Below, piece by piece: positions 45,321 to 54,162 of a stretch of DNA of 64,000 nt (the stretch's first letter is position 1; the number at the start of each line of letters is the position of its first letter). Under the pieces are notes generated by a model. It was given only the letters and a program-made list of their open reading frames with translations. It did no database searches and was not told the DNA's origin. Source of the stretch: Rhizobium sp. 007 (GTDB taxonomy: Bacteria; Pseudomonadota; Alphaproteobacteria; Rhizobiales; Rhizobiaceae); NCBI RefSeq assembly GCF_015353075.1, contig NZ_CP064187.1:992001-1056000 (forward strand). Reading direction: 5' to 3'. A program made the position numbers and the translations under genes.

Positions 45321-46097
45321 TTAGTCGTGCGTGCTTTCGGGCACCGTGGAGGGATCGAAGCGTTCCCAGCCGCGCGGCGTCAGGTGCTCTTGCGGCTGGA
45401 AGCGCGTCTTGTAATCCATTTTGCGCGATCCCTGAACCCAGTAGCCGAGATAGACATGTGGAAGGCCGAGCGCCTTTGTGCGCTTCACATGATCGAGGAT
45501 CATGAAGGTGCCGAGCGAGCGCTTGTCATATTCGGGATTGAAATAGGAATAGACCATGGAAAGGCCGTCGCTCATCGTGTCGGTCAGCGCGGCAGCCAGG
45601 AGCTCGCCGCGCGGACGGGTCTCCAGCCCCGAACCTTCCTCGCGTTTGCGGTATTCGATGATCTTGGTGTTCACATGCGTATCTTCCACCATGATCGCAT
45701 AGTCGAGCACCGTCATGTCGGACATGCCGCCTTGCTGATGGCGGTCGTCGAGATAGCGGCGAAAGAGTGAATACTGCTCGCTGGAAGGCTGCGCCGGAAA
45801 TTCGGTCGCAATGACGTCGACGTTGTGGGCGAGCACCCGTTTCATCGAATTCGTCGGCTGGAACTCCTGCGCGAGGATACGCACCGAGACGCAGGCACGG
45901 CAGGCTTCGCAGGCGGGGCGGTAGGCGATGTTCTGCGAACGGCGGAAGCCGCCTTGTGTCAGGATGTCGTTCATTTCTGCAGCGCGCGGACCGACGAGAT
46001 GCGTGAAGACCTTACGCTCCATCTCATGCGGCAAATACGGACATGCAGCCGGAGCCGTCAGATAAAACTGCGGTGATGGCGAGGCCTGCGTATTCAT
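45321..46097 (-). CDS. bpt: Aspartate/glutamate leucyltransferase (Bpt; older name arginyltransferase)
   Basis: N-end-rule aminoacyl-tRNA-protein transferase, 258 residues, adding leucine to N-terminal aspartate or glutamate for ClpS/ClpAP degradation. The start is ATG 46097 ([11 protein letters not shown]). Visible features are [16 protein letters not shown], the cysteine-rich [14 protein letters not shown] (about 74-87), and [17 protein letters not shown] near the C terminus. It resembles bacterial Bpt more than eukaryotic ATE1. It is immediately upstream of the shortened transporter. Confidence 0.93.
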   Translation of the reverse strand: MNTQASPSPQFYLTAPAACPYLPHEMERKVFTHLVGPRAAEMNDILTQGGFRRSQNIAYRPACEACRACVSVRILAQEFQPTNSMKRVLAHNVDVIATEFPAQPSSEQYSLFRRYLDDRHQQGGMSDMTVLDYAIMVEDTHVNTKIIEYRKREEGSGLETRPRGELLAAALTDTMSDGLSMVYSYFNPEYDKRSLGTFMILDHVKRTKALGLPHVYLGYWVQGSRKMDYKTRFQPQEHLTPRGWERFDPSTVPESTHD

Positions 46098-46265
46098 CTG
46101 CCGGGGAAATGTCCTTTCGCACTGACTATTTGAAGACAGCATGAACTAAGAATAGAAAACGTCAACAGCGCGGCTGGTCTATCCGCGCTATCAATTTTCT
46201 GTTCTTTTTTGATATGGCGCCGCGGGCCGGCCGGCAAAGACCGGCGGCGGATTTTATTTGCCGCC

Positions 46266-46724
46266 TCAGTCGGTGCGAACGGTAACCGTGCCGACAAGCA
46301 GGTCGTGAATCAGCCGGCTGCGCTCGGTAAAAAGACCAGCAAGCAGAATCAGCGGCGTCAATAGCGAATTAAGGATCCAGAAAAGCGCCAGATGAGCGAT
46401 CGCCAAAAGGAAATCCATCGGGCGGCCATCGACGCGCACGATTGCGATCCCCATCGCCCGCATGCCGGGCGAAGCCTGGTTCGGCCCGCCGACCGTCAAG
46501 CCGAAATAAAGGCCGGCAACCAGCACGAAGAGCGCCGGATAGAGAAAGAAGCCGAGGCCGAGCGTCAGAATCGACAGAAAAAACAGCACGACTGCCGCGG
46601 GAATGCAGAGCAGCAGCACAATGATGTAGTCGAGAATGAACGCGAAGACTCGCCGGCTCAGCGTGCCGCTATAGGCGCGCCAGTCTTCCGGTGCGGCATA
46701 AAGCGGGTTCGGATTAAGGCTCAT
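46266..46724 (-). CDS. RDD family membrane protein
   Basis: Small integral membrane protein of 152 residues with the RDD signature, here SRRVFAFILDYIIVLLLC (about 25-42), and two or three further helices, ending SRLIHDLLVGTVTVRTD. RDD proteins are implicated in ion or osmolyte movement, and the function is unknown here. It follows bpt and hemB on the same strand, but gaps of about 70 bp (from hemB) and 170 bp (to bpt) suggest loose linkage. Confidence 0.85.
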   Translation of the reverse strand: MSLNPNPLYAAPEDWRAYSGTLSRRVFAFILDYIIVLLLCIPAAVVLFFLSILTLGLGFFLYPALFVLVAGLYFGLTVGGPNQASPGMRAMGIAIVRVDGRPMDFLLAIAHLALFWILNSLLTPLILLAGLFTERSRLIHDLLVGTVTVRTD

Positions 46725-46795
46725 CTGCGGTCTCCTTTGGAAATCGATGCCACTGATATGGTGTCCGCCGCCGGAGATACAATAATGCGCGAGGA

Positions 46796-47809
46796 TCAGC
46801 GCTTTGCCAGCAGTCTGGCGACCTCGATCGCGAAATAGGTCAGGATCCCGTCGCAGCCGGCGCGCTTGAAGGCAAGCAGCGTTTCCAGCATCGCCCGTTC
46901 GCCGTCGATCCAGCCATTCATCCCTGCAGCCTTGATCTGCGTATATTCCCCGGAAACCTGATAGGCGAAGGTCGGAAGTCCGAAGGCCTCTTTCATCCGC
47001 CAGCAGATGTCGAGATAGGGCAGGCCGGGCTTGACCATCAGCATGTCCGCACCCTCTTCGACATCGAGTGCCGCATCGCGGATCGCCTCGGTGCCATTGG
47101 AAGGATCGATATAGTAGGTCTTCTTGTCACCCTTCAGCAGGCCGCCGGTTGAGATCGCCTCGCGATAAGGCCCGTAGAATGCCGACGCGAACTTGGTGGC
47201 ATAGCTCATGATCCCGACATTCTGGTGCCCTGCAGCATCGAGCGCCCGGCGGATCGCGCCGATGCGGCCGTCCATCATTTCCGACGGGGCAATGATATCG
47301 GAACCGGCATCAGCCTGCATGACGGCGGCGCGCGCGACCTGATCGACGGTCTCGTCGTTGACGATTTCGCCACCGTGCAGGATGCCGTCATGGCCGTGAC
47401 TGGTGAAAGGGTCGAGAGCCACGTCGGTGATCACGCCGATGTTTCCAACGGCTTTCTTGATGGCGATCGTCGCCTGATTGATGAGATTGTTGGCCTCCAG
47501 GCTGTTCGAGCCCGTTTCGTCACGTAGTGCCATCTCGATGTTCGGGAAGGTGGCGATTGCCGGGACGCCGAGGTCAGCCGCTTCCCTGGCTGCATCCGCC
47601 AGCTTGTCGATGGTCATGCGGTTGACGCCGGGCATGGCGGGGATCGGTTCCACGATGCCGGAACCGGGGATCACGAAGACCGGCCATATCAGGTCGTCCA
47701 CCGTCAGCCGGTTTTCCTGCACCAGCCGGCGCGTCCAGTCCGCCTTGCGGTTGCGGCGCATGCGGCGGTGTCCGGTGATCTCGTCGACGAGGTGCGTCTT
47801 GTCCTGCAT
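46796..47809 (-). CDS. hemB: Delta-aminolevulinic acid dehydratase (porphobilinogen synthase)
   Basis: Condenses two 5-aminolevulinate molecules to porphobilinogen in haem synthesis. The 337-residue product starts at ATG 47809 (MQDKTHLVDEITG). The active-site lysines are in KFASAFYGPYRE and MVKPGLPYLD. In the metal-site segment DVALDPFTSHGHDG (about 129-142), the three zinc-binding cysteines of enteric or animal enzymes are replaced by Ala, Asp and Asp. This is the cysteine-free, magnesium-type site known from Bradyrhizobium and plants. It is divergent from the small membrane gene. Confidence 0.97.
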   Translation of the reverse strand: MQDKTHLVDEITGHRRMRRNRKADWTRRLVQENRLTVDDLIWPVFVIPGSGIVEPIPAMPGVNRMTIDKLADAAREAADLGVPAIATFPNIEMALRDETGSNSLEANNLINQATIAIKKAVGNIGVITDVALDPFTSHGHDGILHGGEIVNDETVDQVARAAVMQADAGSDIIAPSEMMDGRIGAIRRALDAAGHQNVGIMSYATKFASAFYGPYREAISTGGLLKGDKKTYYIDPSNGTEAIRDAALDVEEGADMLMVKPGLPYLDICWRMKEAFGLPTFAYQVSGEYTQIKAAGMNGWIDGERAMLETLLAFKRAGCDGILTYFAIEVARLLAKR

Positions 47810-47941
47810 TGTCTTTCGTCCCTGGCCATTCCATTTCTTGGTCCGCTCATTATCATGACGGACCGGAAAACCAAACCGGGCGATTGGCCGCGGCGGATCA
47901 GCCGCTGGTGGAGCCGCAACGGGAACCCTAAAGTCTGCGCC

Positions 47942-48379
47942 ATGGAAAATGATTCTACGACGATGCCGAAGCGGACGCTGATAGACATCCTGTTCATCCT
48001 CTTCCTGAGGCTGATCGCGATCTCCTGCTTCTGGTTCGGCCTGCAATATTGGGCGATGCTTGTTGGCTATTCACTGGTGGGGGCAGGGCGCTTCGATCTT
48101 CTGAGCTTGCCGTGGAAAGTTGCGGCCACCAGCCTTGCCGTTCTCTTCCCCGTCGCTTCGCTCGGCCTCTGGCTGACGGTATCCTGGGGCCCGGTCGTTT
48201 GGGTGCTCGCCGCAGGCGGACAAATCCTGATGTATGGCCTGCTGCCGCAGACCTTCGGCTCCAACCGGCTCATCCTTGTGATGCATGGCGCGGTTGCCTT
48301 GGTCTATCTGGTTTTCCGCCTGGCGCTCTGGCTGGAGAAACGCCGCCAGCGCCGCAAAGTAAGCGTTGATTTACCCTGA
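47942..48379 (+). CDS. DUF6163-type small membrane protein
   Basis: Integral membrane protein of about 145 residues with four predicted helices (LIDILFILFLRLIAISCFWF, the following two around VAATSLAVLFPVASLGLWL, and the last around VMHGAVALVYLVFRLAL) and a basic tail. No catalytic motif. The start is uncertain: ATG 47942 is taken as closest to the helix; an in-frame ATG at 47855 is also possible, and neither has a good ribosome site. It precedes ldtR by about 130 bp. Confidence 0.7.
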   Translation: MENDSTTMPKRTLIDILFILFLRLIAISCFWFGLQYWAMLVGYSLVGAGRFDLLSLPWKVAATSLAVLFPVASLGLWLTVSWGPVVWVLAAGGQILMYGLLPQTFGSNRLILVMHGAVALVYLVFRLALWLEKRRQRRKVSVDLP

Positions 48380-48510
48380 TACAACGCGGGGTTTCCGGTA
48401 AGGTGCTGTTAAGCCTGCAGTTTAAGTAGAATTTTATTTGTATTCGATAGGGTCTGTCTCAAGGCGGGAAGAAAACCAACACCGCCAAACAAAACAGTGA
48501 GGCAGTCATC

Positions 48511-49026
48511 ATGAATACGAAAATCAAGCCGCAGGCGGTATCGAACCTCCGTGATCAGCAGGACCAGGACATCCGTGATCTTTACATGGAATCCCTTCAC
48601 CTTGTTGAACGTCTTCACCGCCGCCTTCTGGATGTCATCAAGGACGAGTTCGACCGTCAGGGCCGCAGCGACGTCAACGCCATCCAGGCTCTGCTCCTTT
48701 TCAACATCGGCAATTCCGAGCTGACCGCCGGCGAGCTGCGCTCGCGTGGCTACTATCTCGGCTCGAACGTGTCCTACAACGTCAAGAAGCTGGTCGATCT
48801 CGGCTTCATCAACCACCAGCGTTCGCGCATCGACCGCCGCTCCGTCCGCATCAGCCTGACGGAAACCGGCACTGAGGTCGCCGAAACAGTCGCCAGGCTC
48901 TACGAGCGCCACATCGCCTCGATCGACAAGGTCGGCGGCATCGGCACGGACGAGTTCACCCAGATGAACAAGCTCCTGCAGCGCCTCGACCGCTTCTGGA
49001 ACGACCAGATCCTTTACCGGCTTTAA
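48511..49026 (+). CDS. ldtR: LdtR, MarR-type regulator of L,D-transpeptidase
   Basis: Winged-helix regulator of 171 residues, conserved across Rhizobiales including Liberibacter, where it activates ldtP in a stress-sensitive way. Features are the dimer helices (ESLHLVERLHRRLLDVIKDEF), the recognition helix region (SRGYYLGSNVSYNVKKLVDLG) and the wing (RSRIDRRSVRISLTETG). It lies just upstream of ldtP, the same pairing as in the characterised cases. It ends at a perfect 13-pair hairpin, so ldtP is transcribed from its own promoter. Confidence 0.9.
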   Translation: MNTKIKPQAVSNLRDQQDQDIRDLYMESLHLVERLHRRLLDVIKDEFDRQGRSDVNAIQALLLFNIGNSELTAGELRSRGYYLGSNVSYNVKKLVDLGFINHQRSRIDRRSVRISLTETGTEVAETVARLYERHIASIDKVGGIGTDEFTQMNKLLQRLDRFWNDQILYRL

Positions 49027-49053
49027 GGTAAGAGACCTCCTCCAAGGTCGAAG

Positions 49054-49085
49054 AAAACCGGACGCGTCCCTGCGCGTCCGGTTTT
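49054..49085 (+). terminator. ldtR rho-independent terminator
   Basis: AAAACCGGACGCG (49054-49066) and CGCGTCCGGTTTT (49073-49085) are perfectly complementary over 13 pairs with the loop TCCCTG. Confidence 0.93.
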
Positions 49086-49489
49086 GCCGTTCCGGGCCAA
49101 GCGTGTCATCTTTGCAACGCATCGCACCCAAGCACAGCGGCCTGTATTCAGGTCCTGTATTCAGGCCGTTTTTTAGCCGTTATTAACCAGCACCGTTTAC
49201 GACGGATCGATTGGTTTCGTCCGTGCCGCTCCCGACCATAGGTAGGCATCTTGGACGTCGGCGACACGAATTGGCCATATTGGTATGACAGCGGACATGC
49301 AAGGCAAGCGGCGCTTCTCATATGGTAGTTCAAAGTCGTCCGCGCTTCCGGCTCGCAATCTTGTGATGGCCAGGCGCGGAAAACCTGTGATGCGCCGGAA
49401 AACGGAATGGTAGTGATCTGGGCCGTGGCGCAGTGAATCGCAAAGCCCGCGGTTTTCCTTTCAAGCTGCGGCATTGAGTGGTTGGGATT
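49086..49489 (+). promoter_or_regulatory. ldtP upstream region with tandem CCTG-N4-CAGG repeats
   Basis: About 400 bp between the ldtR terminator and ldtP without a gene. It contains CCTGTATTCAGG twice, at 49141-49152 and 49154-49165. Each is a CCTG/CAGG inverted repeat around four bases, one base apart, which looks like a pair of protein-binding half-sites. A binding site for LdtR would be expected here, but no match to a published consensus can be claimed. Confidence 0.4.
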
Positions 49490-50791
49490 ATGTCGAAGAA
49501 AAACCGTATTGAAGCTCTTTCGCGCCGCGCCTTTCTTGCGTCTGCGGCAACCGTCGGCGCTAGTGCAATCGCCGCCCCGGCATTTGCGCAGTCCGCGCTC
49601 GATGCGCTGATCAACGCACCGCGCCGCGGCGCCTGGGATGACCAGTTCGATGCCAAGGCTGCCTCGCGTACGGCGAGTGCCGCCGTCTCCAATACCCCGA
49701 TCCTCAGCCCGCAATCGGTTCCGAGCATCCAGCAGGCGATCATGGAGTATCAGCAGATCGCCTCCGCAGGCGGTTGGCCTGAGGTCAATCCGGCTGGCCT
49801 GCGTCTCCAGCTCGGCGTGACGGATCCTTCCGTTCAGGCTCTGCGCCAGCGCCTTGCCATCACCGGCGACCTGCCGCGCGAAGCAGGCATGTCGTCTGCC
49901 TTCGATTCCTATGTCGATGGAGCGGTCAAGCGCTTCCAGGCTCGTCATGGCCTTCCGGCGGACGGCGTCATTGGCGAATTCACGCTGAAGGCGATGAACA
50001 TTCCGGTTGATGTGCGCCTGCAGCAGCTGAACACCAACCTCATCCGCCTGCAGACCTTCCCGGAAGATCTCGGCCGCCGCCACGTCATGGTCAATATTCC
50101 GGCCGCCTATGTCGAGGCGGTCGAGGACGGCAGCGTGGCGACACGTCATGCGGCCGTCGTCGGACGTATCAGCCGCCCGACGCATATCGTCAACTCGAAG
50201 ATCTACGAGGTCATCCTCAATCCCTATTGGACTGCGCCGCGCTCGATCGTCGAGAAGGACATCATGCCGCTGATGCGCAAGGATCCGACTTATCTCGAGA
50301 AGAACGCCATTCGCCTGATCGACGGCAAGGGCAACGAAGTCGCCCCGGAAACCATCGACTGGAATGGCGAGGCGCCGAACCTGATGTTCCGTCAGGATCC
50401 AGGCAAGATCAACGCCATGGCCTCGGCGAAGATCAATTTCCATAACAAGAACGGCGAGTACATGCACGACACGCCGCAGCAGGGCCTGTTCAACAAGCTG
50501 ATGCGCTTTGAGTCGTCCGGCTGCGTCCGCGTCCAGAACGTCCGCGACCTGACGACTTGGCTGCTGCGCGACACCCCGCCGTGGTCGCGCCAGCAGATGG
50601 AGCAGGTGATCGCCAGCCGGGTCAACACGCCGATTACGCTCGCCGAGGAAATCCCGGTCTATTTCGTCTACATCTCCGCCTGGGGCATGCCGGACGGCCT
50701 CGTGCAGTTCCGCGACGACATCTACCAGATGGACGGCAACGCCGAGCTTGCTCTCGATACGACCGCTGGAATGGAACAGCCGGTTCAGTAA
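49490..50791 (+). CDS. ldtP: L,D-transpeptidase LdtP (Tat-exported, peptidoglycan binding)
   Basis: Periplasmic cross-linking enzyme of 433 residues. N terminus MSKKNRIEALSRRAFLASA is a twin-arginine signal ending near PAFA. A peptidoglycan-binding domain follows (GAVKRFQARHGLPADGVIGE, about 143-162), then the YkuD catalytic domain with the motif HDTPQQGLFNKL and ESSGCVRVQNV, whose cysteine is the nucleophile (about residue 345). ATG 49490 is preferred over a start 12 bases upstream. It acts on 3-3 peptidoglycan cross-links and pairs with the upstream regulator ldtR. Confidence 0.92.
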   Translation: MSKKNRIEALSRRAFLASAATVGASAIAAPAFAQSALDALINAPRRGAWDDQFDAKAASRTASAAVSNTPILSPQSVPSIQQAIMEYQQIASAGGWPEVNPAGLRLQLGVTDPSVQALRQRLAITGDLPREAGMSSAFDSYVDGAVKRFQARHGLPADGVIGEFTLKAMNIPVDVRLQQLNTNLIRLQTFPEDLGRRHVMVNIPAAYVEAVEDGSVATRHAAVVGRISRPTHIVNSKIYEVILNPYWTAPRSIVEKDIMPLMRKDPTYLEKNAIRLIDGKGNEVAPETIDWNGEAPNLMFRQDPGKINAMASAKINFHNKNGEYMHDTPQQGLFNKLMRFESSGCVRVQNVRDLTTWLLRDTPPWSRQQMEQVIASRVNTPITLAEEIPVYFVYISAWGMPDGLVQFRDDIYQMDGNAELALDTTAGMEQPVQ

Positions 50792-50812
50792 GCGTCATGC
50801 GTATGAATTGGG

Positions 50813-50839
50813 AAACCGCGCTGGAAGGCGCGGTTTTTT
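50813..50839 (+). terminator. ldtP rho-independent terminator
   Basis: AAACCGCGC (50813-50821) pairs with GCGCGGTTT (50828-50836), followed by TTT. Confidence 0.88.
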
Positions 50840-50940
50840 CTTTGCCAGCGGTTGCCCTTCATCCGTTTGTCGGGACATTCTCCCGGTAAACGAGGCGAAG
50901 GGGATATGTCGCAACGCTTCGGTTAATCTCCAAGTTTTGT

Positions 50941-50984
50941 GAGGCACGTCCCCTCCAAGCTGGCGCAGAGAGGATTAGGGTGAG
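50941..50984 (-). repeat. Short palindromic intergenic repeat, copy B (diverged)
   Basis: Read on the minus strand it gives TCACCCTAATCCTCTC, then GACGTGCCTCAC, matching copy A at 36523-36570 in order and spacing. The central hairpin has decayed (CGCCAGC in place of CGCAAGC). It lies in the 326-bp glyA upstream gap, which shows no gene or riboswitch. Confidence 0.55.
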
Positions 50985-51117
50985 GCGCATCCCACGATAA
51001 CCTGCCAAGCCCAGGACACTCCTGCGCGTAGATTGCCCAGCAAATGTCGTTCTTCGTATTGCTCTCGGCAGGGCGGAACGCTAATACCTTCGCGCATTCC
51101 AGTTGAGGAGCCCGCCC

Positions 51118-52416
51118 ATGACAAATGCTTCCACGCAGACCTTCTTCAATCGCTCGCTTGCCGACACCGATCCGGATATCTTCGGCGCGATTGAAAAGGA
51201 GCTCGGCCGCCAGCGGCATGAGATCGAATTGATCGCATCGGAAAACATCGTTTCCCGCGCGGTGCTGGAAGCCCAGGGCTCCATCATGACGAACAAATAT
51301 GCGGAAGGTTATCCGGGCAAGCGCTACTACGGCGGCTGCCAGTTCGTCGATATTGCTGAAGAGCTGGCGATCGAACGCGCCAAGAAGCTCTTCGGCGTCA
51401 ACTTCGCCAACGTCCAGCCGAATTCCGGCTCGCAGATGAACCAGGCGGTCTTCCTGGCGCTGCTGCAGCCGGGCGACACCTTTATGGGCCTCGACCTGAA
51501 CTCGGGCGGTCACCTGACGCACGGTTCGCCGGTCAATATGTCCGGCAAGTGGTTCAACGTCGTGTCCTACGGCGTTCGCGAAGGCGACAACCTGCTCGAC
51601 ATGGACGAAGTCGCCCGCAAGGCCGAAGAGCACAAGCCGAAGCTGATCATCGCCGGCGGCACCGCTTACTCCCGTGTCTGGGACTGGAAGCGTTTCCGCG
51701 AGATTGCCGATTCCGTCGGCGCCTATCTCATGGTCGACATGGCTCATATCGCCGGCCTCGTTGCCGGCGGCCAGCATCCGTCGCCGTTCCCGCACTGCCA
51801 CGTCGCAACGACCACGACCCACAAGTCGCTTCGCGGCCCGCGCGGCGGCGTCATCCTGACGAACGACGAGGATCTGGCGAAGAAGTTCAACTCGGCTGTT
51901 TTCCCGGGCCTCCAGGGTGGTCCGCTGATGCACATCATCGCCGCCAAGGCCGTCGCCTTCGGCGAAGCGCTGCAGCCGGAATTCAAGGACTACGCCGCGC
52001 AGATCGTCAAGAACGCTAAGGCGCTTGCCGAGACGCTGATGGCAGGCGGACTCGATGTCGTCTCCGGCGGTACCGACAACCACCTGATGCTCGTCGATCT
52101 TCGCAAGAAGAACGCGACCGGAAAGCGCGCCGAAGCAGCGCTCGGGCGCGCCTACATCACCTGCAACAAGAACGGCATTCCGTTCGATCCGGAAAAGCCC
52201 TTCGTCACCTCCGGCGTCCGTCTCGGCGCTCCGGCAGGCACGACGCGCGGCTTCAAGGAAGCGGAATTCAAGGAAATCGGCAACCTCATCGTTGAAGTTC
52301 TCGACGGCCTCAAGGTCGCCAATTCCGATGAAGGCAACGCTGCAGTCGAAGCAGCCGTTCGTGGCAAGGTGGTCGACCTTACCGGCCGCTTCCCAATGTA
52401 CGACTACATCGGCTAA
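51118..52416 (+). CDS. glyA: Serine hydroxymethyltransferase
   Basis: PLP enzyme interconverting serine and glycine, source of one-carbon units. The 432-residue product has [16 protein letters not shown] (about 43-58), [15 protein letters not shown], and the PLP lysine in [14 protein letters not shown] (about residue 242). ATG 51118 follows GAGGAG. nrdR starts nine bases after its stop and ribD-ribE follow, a linkage common in alphaproteobacteria. Confidence 0.98.
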   Translation: MTNASTQTFFNRSLADTDPDIFGAIEKELGRQRHEIELIASENIVSRAVLEAQGSIMTNKYAEGYPGKRYYGGCQFVDIAEELAIERAKKLFGVNFANVQPNSGSQMNQAVFLALLQPGDTFMGLDLNSGGHLTHGSPVNMSGKWFNVVSYGVREGDNLLDMDEVARKAEEHKPKLIIAGGTAYSRVWDWKRFREIADSVGAYLMVDMAHIAGLVAGGQHPSPFPHCHVATTTTHKSLRGPRGGVILTNDEDLAKKFNSAVFPGLQGGPLMHIIAAKAVAFGEALQPEFKDYAAQIVKNAKALAETLMAGGLDVVSGGTDNHLMLVDLRKKNATGKRAEAALGRAYITCNKNGIPFDPEKPFVTSGVRLGAPAGTTRGFKEAEFKEIGNLIVEVLDGLKVANSDEGNAAVEAAVRGKVVDLTGRFPMYDYIG

Positions 52417-52425
52417 GGATAGCGC

Positions 52426-52902
52426 ATGCGCTGCCCATTCTGCGGATCGGAAGACACCCAGGTCAAGGATTCACGTCCGGCGGAGGACAATACGTCCATC
52501 CGCCGCAGACGGATCTGTCCCGATTGCGGCGGCCGCTTCACGACCTTCGAGCGCGTGCAACTGCGCGAGCTGATGGTCGTCAAGAAGACCGGCCGCAAGG
52601 TGCCTTTCGACCGCGATAAGCTGGTACGGTCCTTCGAGATCGCGCTGCGCAAGCGTCCGGTCGACCGTGACCGCATCGAAAGGGCTGTTTCCGGCATCGT
52701 CCGCCGCCTCGAAAGCTCCGGCGAAGTCGAAATCAGCTCCGAGGCCATCGGCCTTCAGGTGCTGGAAGCTCTCAAGAGTCTCGATGACGTTGGCTTTGTT
52801 CGGTACGCGTCGGTCTATCGGGATTTCTCGCATGCCGAGGATTTCGAAAAGGTCATCTCCGAAATCAACGCCAAGATCAGCCGCGACACTTTGGAGACCT
52901 GA
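52426..52902 (+). CDS. nrdR: Ribonucleotide reductase regulator NrdR
   Basis: Nucleotide-sensing repressor of ribonucleotide reductase genes, 158 residues. N-terminal zinc ribbon ([10 protein letters not shown] and [15 protein letters not shown]) with four cysteines, then the ATP-cone domain ([20 protein letters not shown] to [16 protein letters not shown]). It sits between glyA and ribD; gaps of 9 bp (from glyA) and 3 bp (to ribD) indicate one transcript. Confidence 0.97.
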   Translation: MRCPFCGSEDTQVKDSRPAEDNTSIRRRRICPDCGGRFTTFERVQLRELMVVKKTGRKVPFDRDKLVRSFEIALRKRPVDRDRIERAVSGIVRRLESSGEVEISSEAIGLQVLEALKSLDDVGFVRYASVYRDFSHAEDFEKVISEINAKISRDTLET

Positions 52903-52905
52903 GCC

Positions 52906-54162
52906 TTGAGCGCCGGGCCGCATGACAAGCGTTTCATGGCCGAGGCAATCCGTCTTGGCCTTCTGCATCTCGGCCAGACCTCCACAAATCCTTCCGTCGG
53001 CTGCGTCATCGTCAAGGACGGCGAAATCGTCGGCCGCGGCACGACGGCGATCGGCGGGCGCCCGCATGCCGAGCCGCAGGCGCTCACCGAGGCAGGCGAA
53101 CTGGCTCGCGGCGCCACCGCCTATGTGACGCTCGAACCCTGCTCTCATCACGGCAAGACGCCGCCCTGCGCCGACGCGCTGATCGCCTCTGGTGTCGCGC
53201 GCGTCGTCATCAGCGTGACCGATCCCGATCCTCGTGTCTCCGGCCGCGGCATCGCGCTTCTGCGCGAAGCCGGCATCGAGGTTGATACCGGCGTGCTGGA
53301 AGAGGAGGGCAGGCGCTCGCTCGCCGGCTATCTCACCCGGCAGACGAAGAACCGGCCCTATGTGACTCTGAAGCTTGCCGTTTCCGCCGACGGCATGATC
53401 GGCCGCAAAGGCGAGGGACAGATCGCCATCACCAGTCCTCTCGCCCGCGCACAGGTCCAGGCGCTCCGCGCTGAAACCGACGCCATCCTCGTCGGCATCG
53501 GCACGGCGATCGCCGACGACCCGGAACTGACGGTGCGCGTGCCGGGCCTGCAATCGCTGTCGCCGGTGCGTGTCGTGCTTGATCCGCGGCTTGATTTGCC
53601 GCTCGGCAGTAAACTTGTGCGTTCAGCACGAGAGGTGCCGACCATTGCCGTTGCAGGCGAGGCACCCCCCTTTATCCTGCCGGACATCTCTCCTACGAGG
53701 GGCGAGATAGATGAGGTGAACGCTCGCCCGCATTCTTCCGCCGGGACCGACGCCACCACTGATGAGGTGCCAGTAGAAGCGAGCTGCGACAATCTGCCGA
53801 TCCCTCCCCTGGTGGGGGAGATGCCCGGCAGGGCAGAGGGGGGTGAGGCTCGCGCCGAAGCCCTGCGGGCTGCAGGCGTTGAAATTCTCTATTGCCATCC
53901 TTACCATCCCGAAGTGCTGCTTCCGGCGCTCGCCTCACGCGGCATTTCCTCGCTCGTCGTCGAAGGCGGTGCGAAGACGGCGCGGCTTTTCCTCGACGCC
54001 GGTCTCGTCGATCGAATCCAGCTTTACCAGGGCCAGCTCATCATCGGCGAGGGCGGTATTGAATCGCCATTGACGAAGACCGATATGCCATCCGGTTTTG
54101 CCCATAGAGGCACATTCATGTTCGGCGACGACCGGCTGGACGAATACGAAAGAGAATTTTGA
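52906..54162 (+). CDS. ribD: Riboflavin biosynthesis deaminase/reductase RibD with in-frame palindromic insertion
   Basis: Bifunctional enzyme making 5-amino-6-ribitylamino-pyrimidinedione phosphate. The deaminase half (1-145) has HAEPQAL and LEPCSHHGKTPPCADAL (zinc site), and the reductase half has KLAVSADGMIG and SSLVVEGGAKTA. At 418 residues it exceeds the usual 360-370. Residues about 252-314 (PPFILPDISPTRGEI to PPLVGEMPGRAEGG) have no family counterpart and correspond to a repeat with inverted arms at 53661-53711 and 53799-53848; without them the length is about 355. The start is TTG 52906, three bases after nrdR. The inserted loop lies at a surface position of the reductase, so function may survive. 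Confidence 0.93.
   Translation: MSAGPHDKRFMAEAIRLGLLHLGQTSTNPSVGCVIVKDGEIVGRGTTAIGGRPHAEPQALTEAGELARGATAYVTLEPCSHHGKTPPCADALIASGVARVVISVTDPDPRVSGRGIALLREAGIEVDTGVLEEEGRRSLAGYLTRQTKNRPYVTLKLAVSADGMIGRKGEGQIAITSPLARAQVQALRAETDAILVGIGTAIADDPELTVRVPGLQSLSPVRVVLDPRLDLPLGSKLVRSAREVPTIAVAGEAPPFILPDISPTRGEIDEVNARPHSSAGTDATTDEVPVEASCDNLPIPPLVGEMPGRAEGGEARAEALRAAGVEILYCHPYHPEVLLPALASRGISSLVVEGGAKTARLFLDAGLVDRIQLYQGQLIIGEGGIESPLTKTDMPSGFAHRGTFMFGDDRLDEYEREF
53661..53848 (+). mobile_element. Palindromic repeat inserted in frame in ribD
   Basis: Arm one (about 53663-53708) and the reverse complement of arm two (about 53799-53846) align over ~46 bp with about 36 identities, including CACCCCCCT, CCTGCCGG, CATCTC and AGGGG. 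They enclose ~90 bp. The whole unit adds about 63 codons without a stop. Such arms (reading LPDISPTRGE one way, PPLVGEMPGRAEGG the other) are common in rhizobial intergenic DNA. Insertion into a coding gene parallels the Rickettsia palindromic elements. Confidence 0.78.

Noticed and set aside
50792..51117. Glycine or SAM riboswitch upstream of glyA
   Set aside because: No matching conserved core; the gap instead holds a diverged palindromic repeat.
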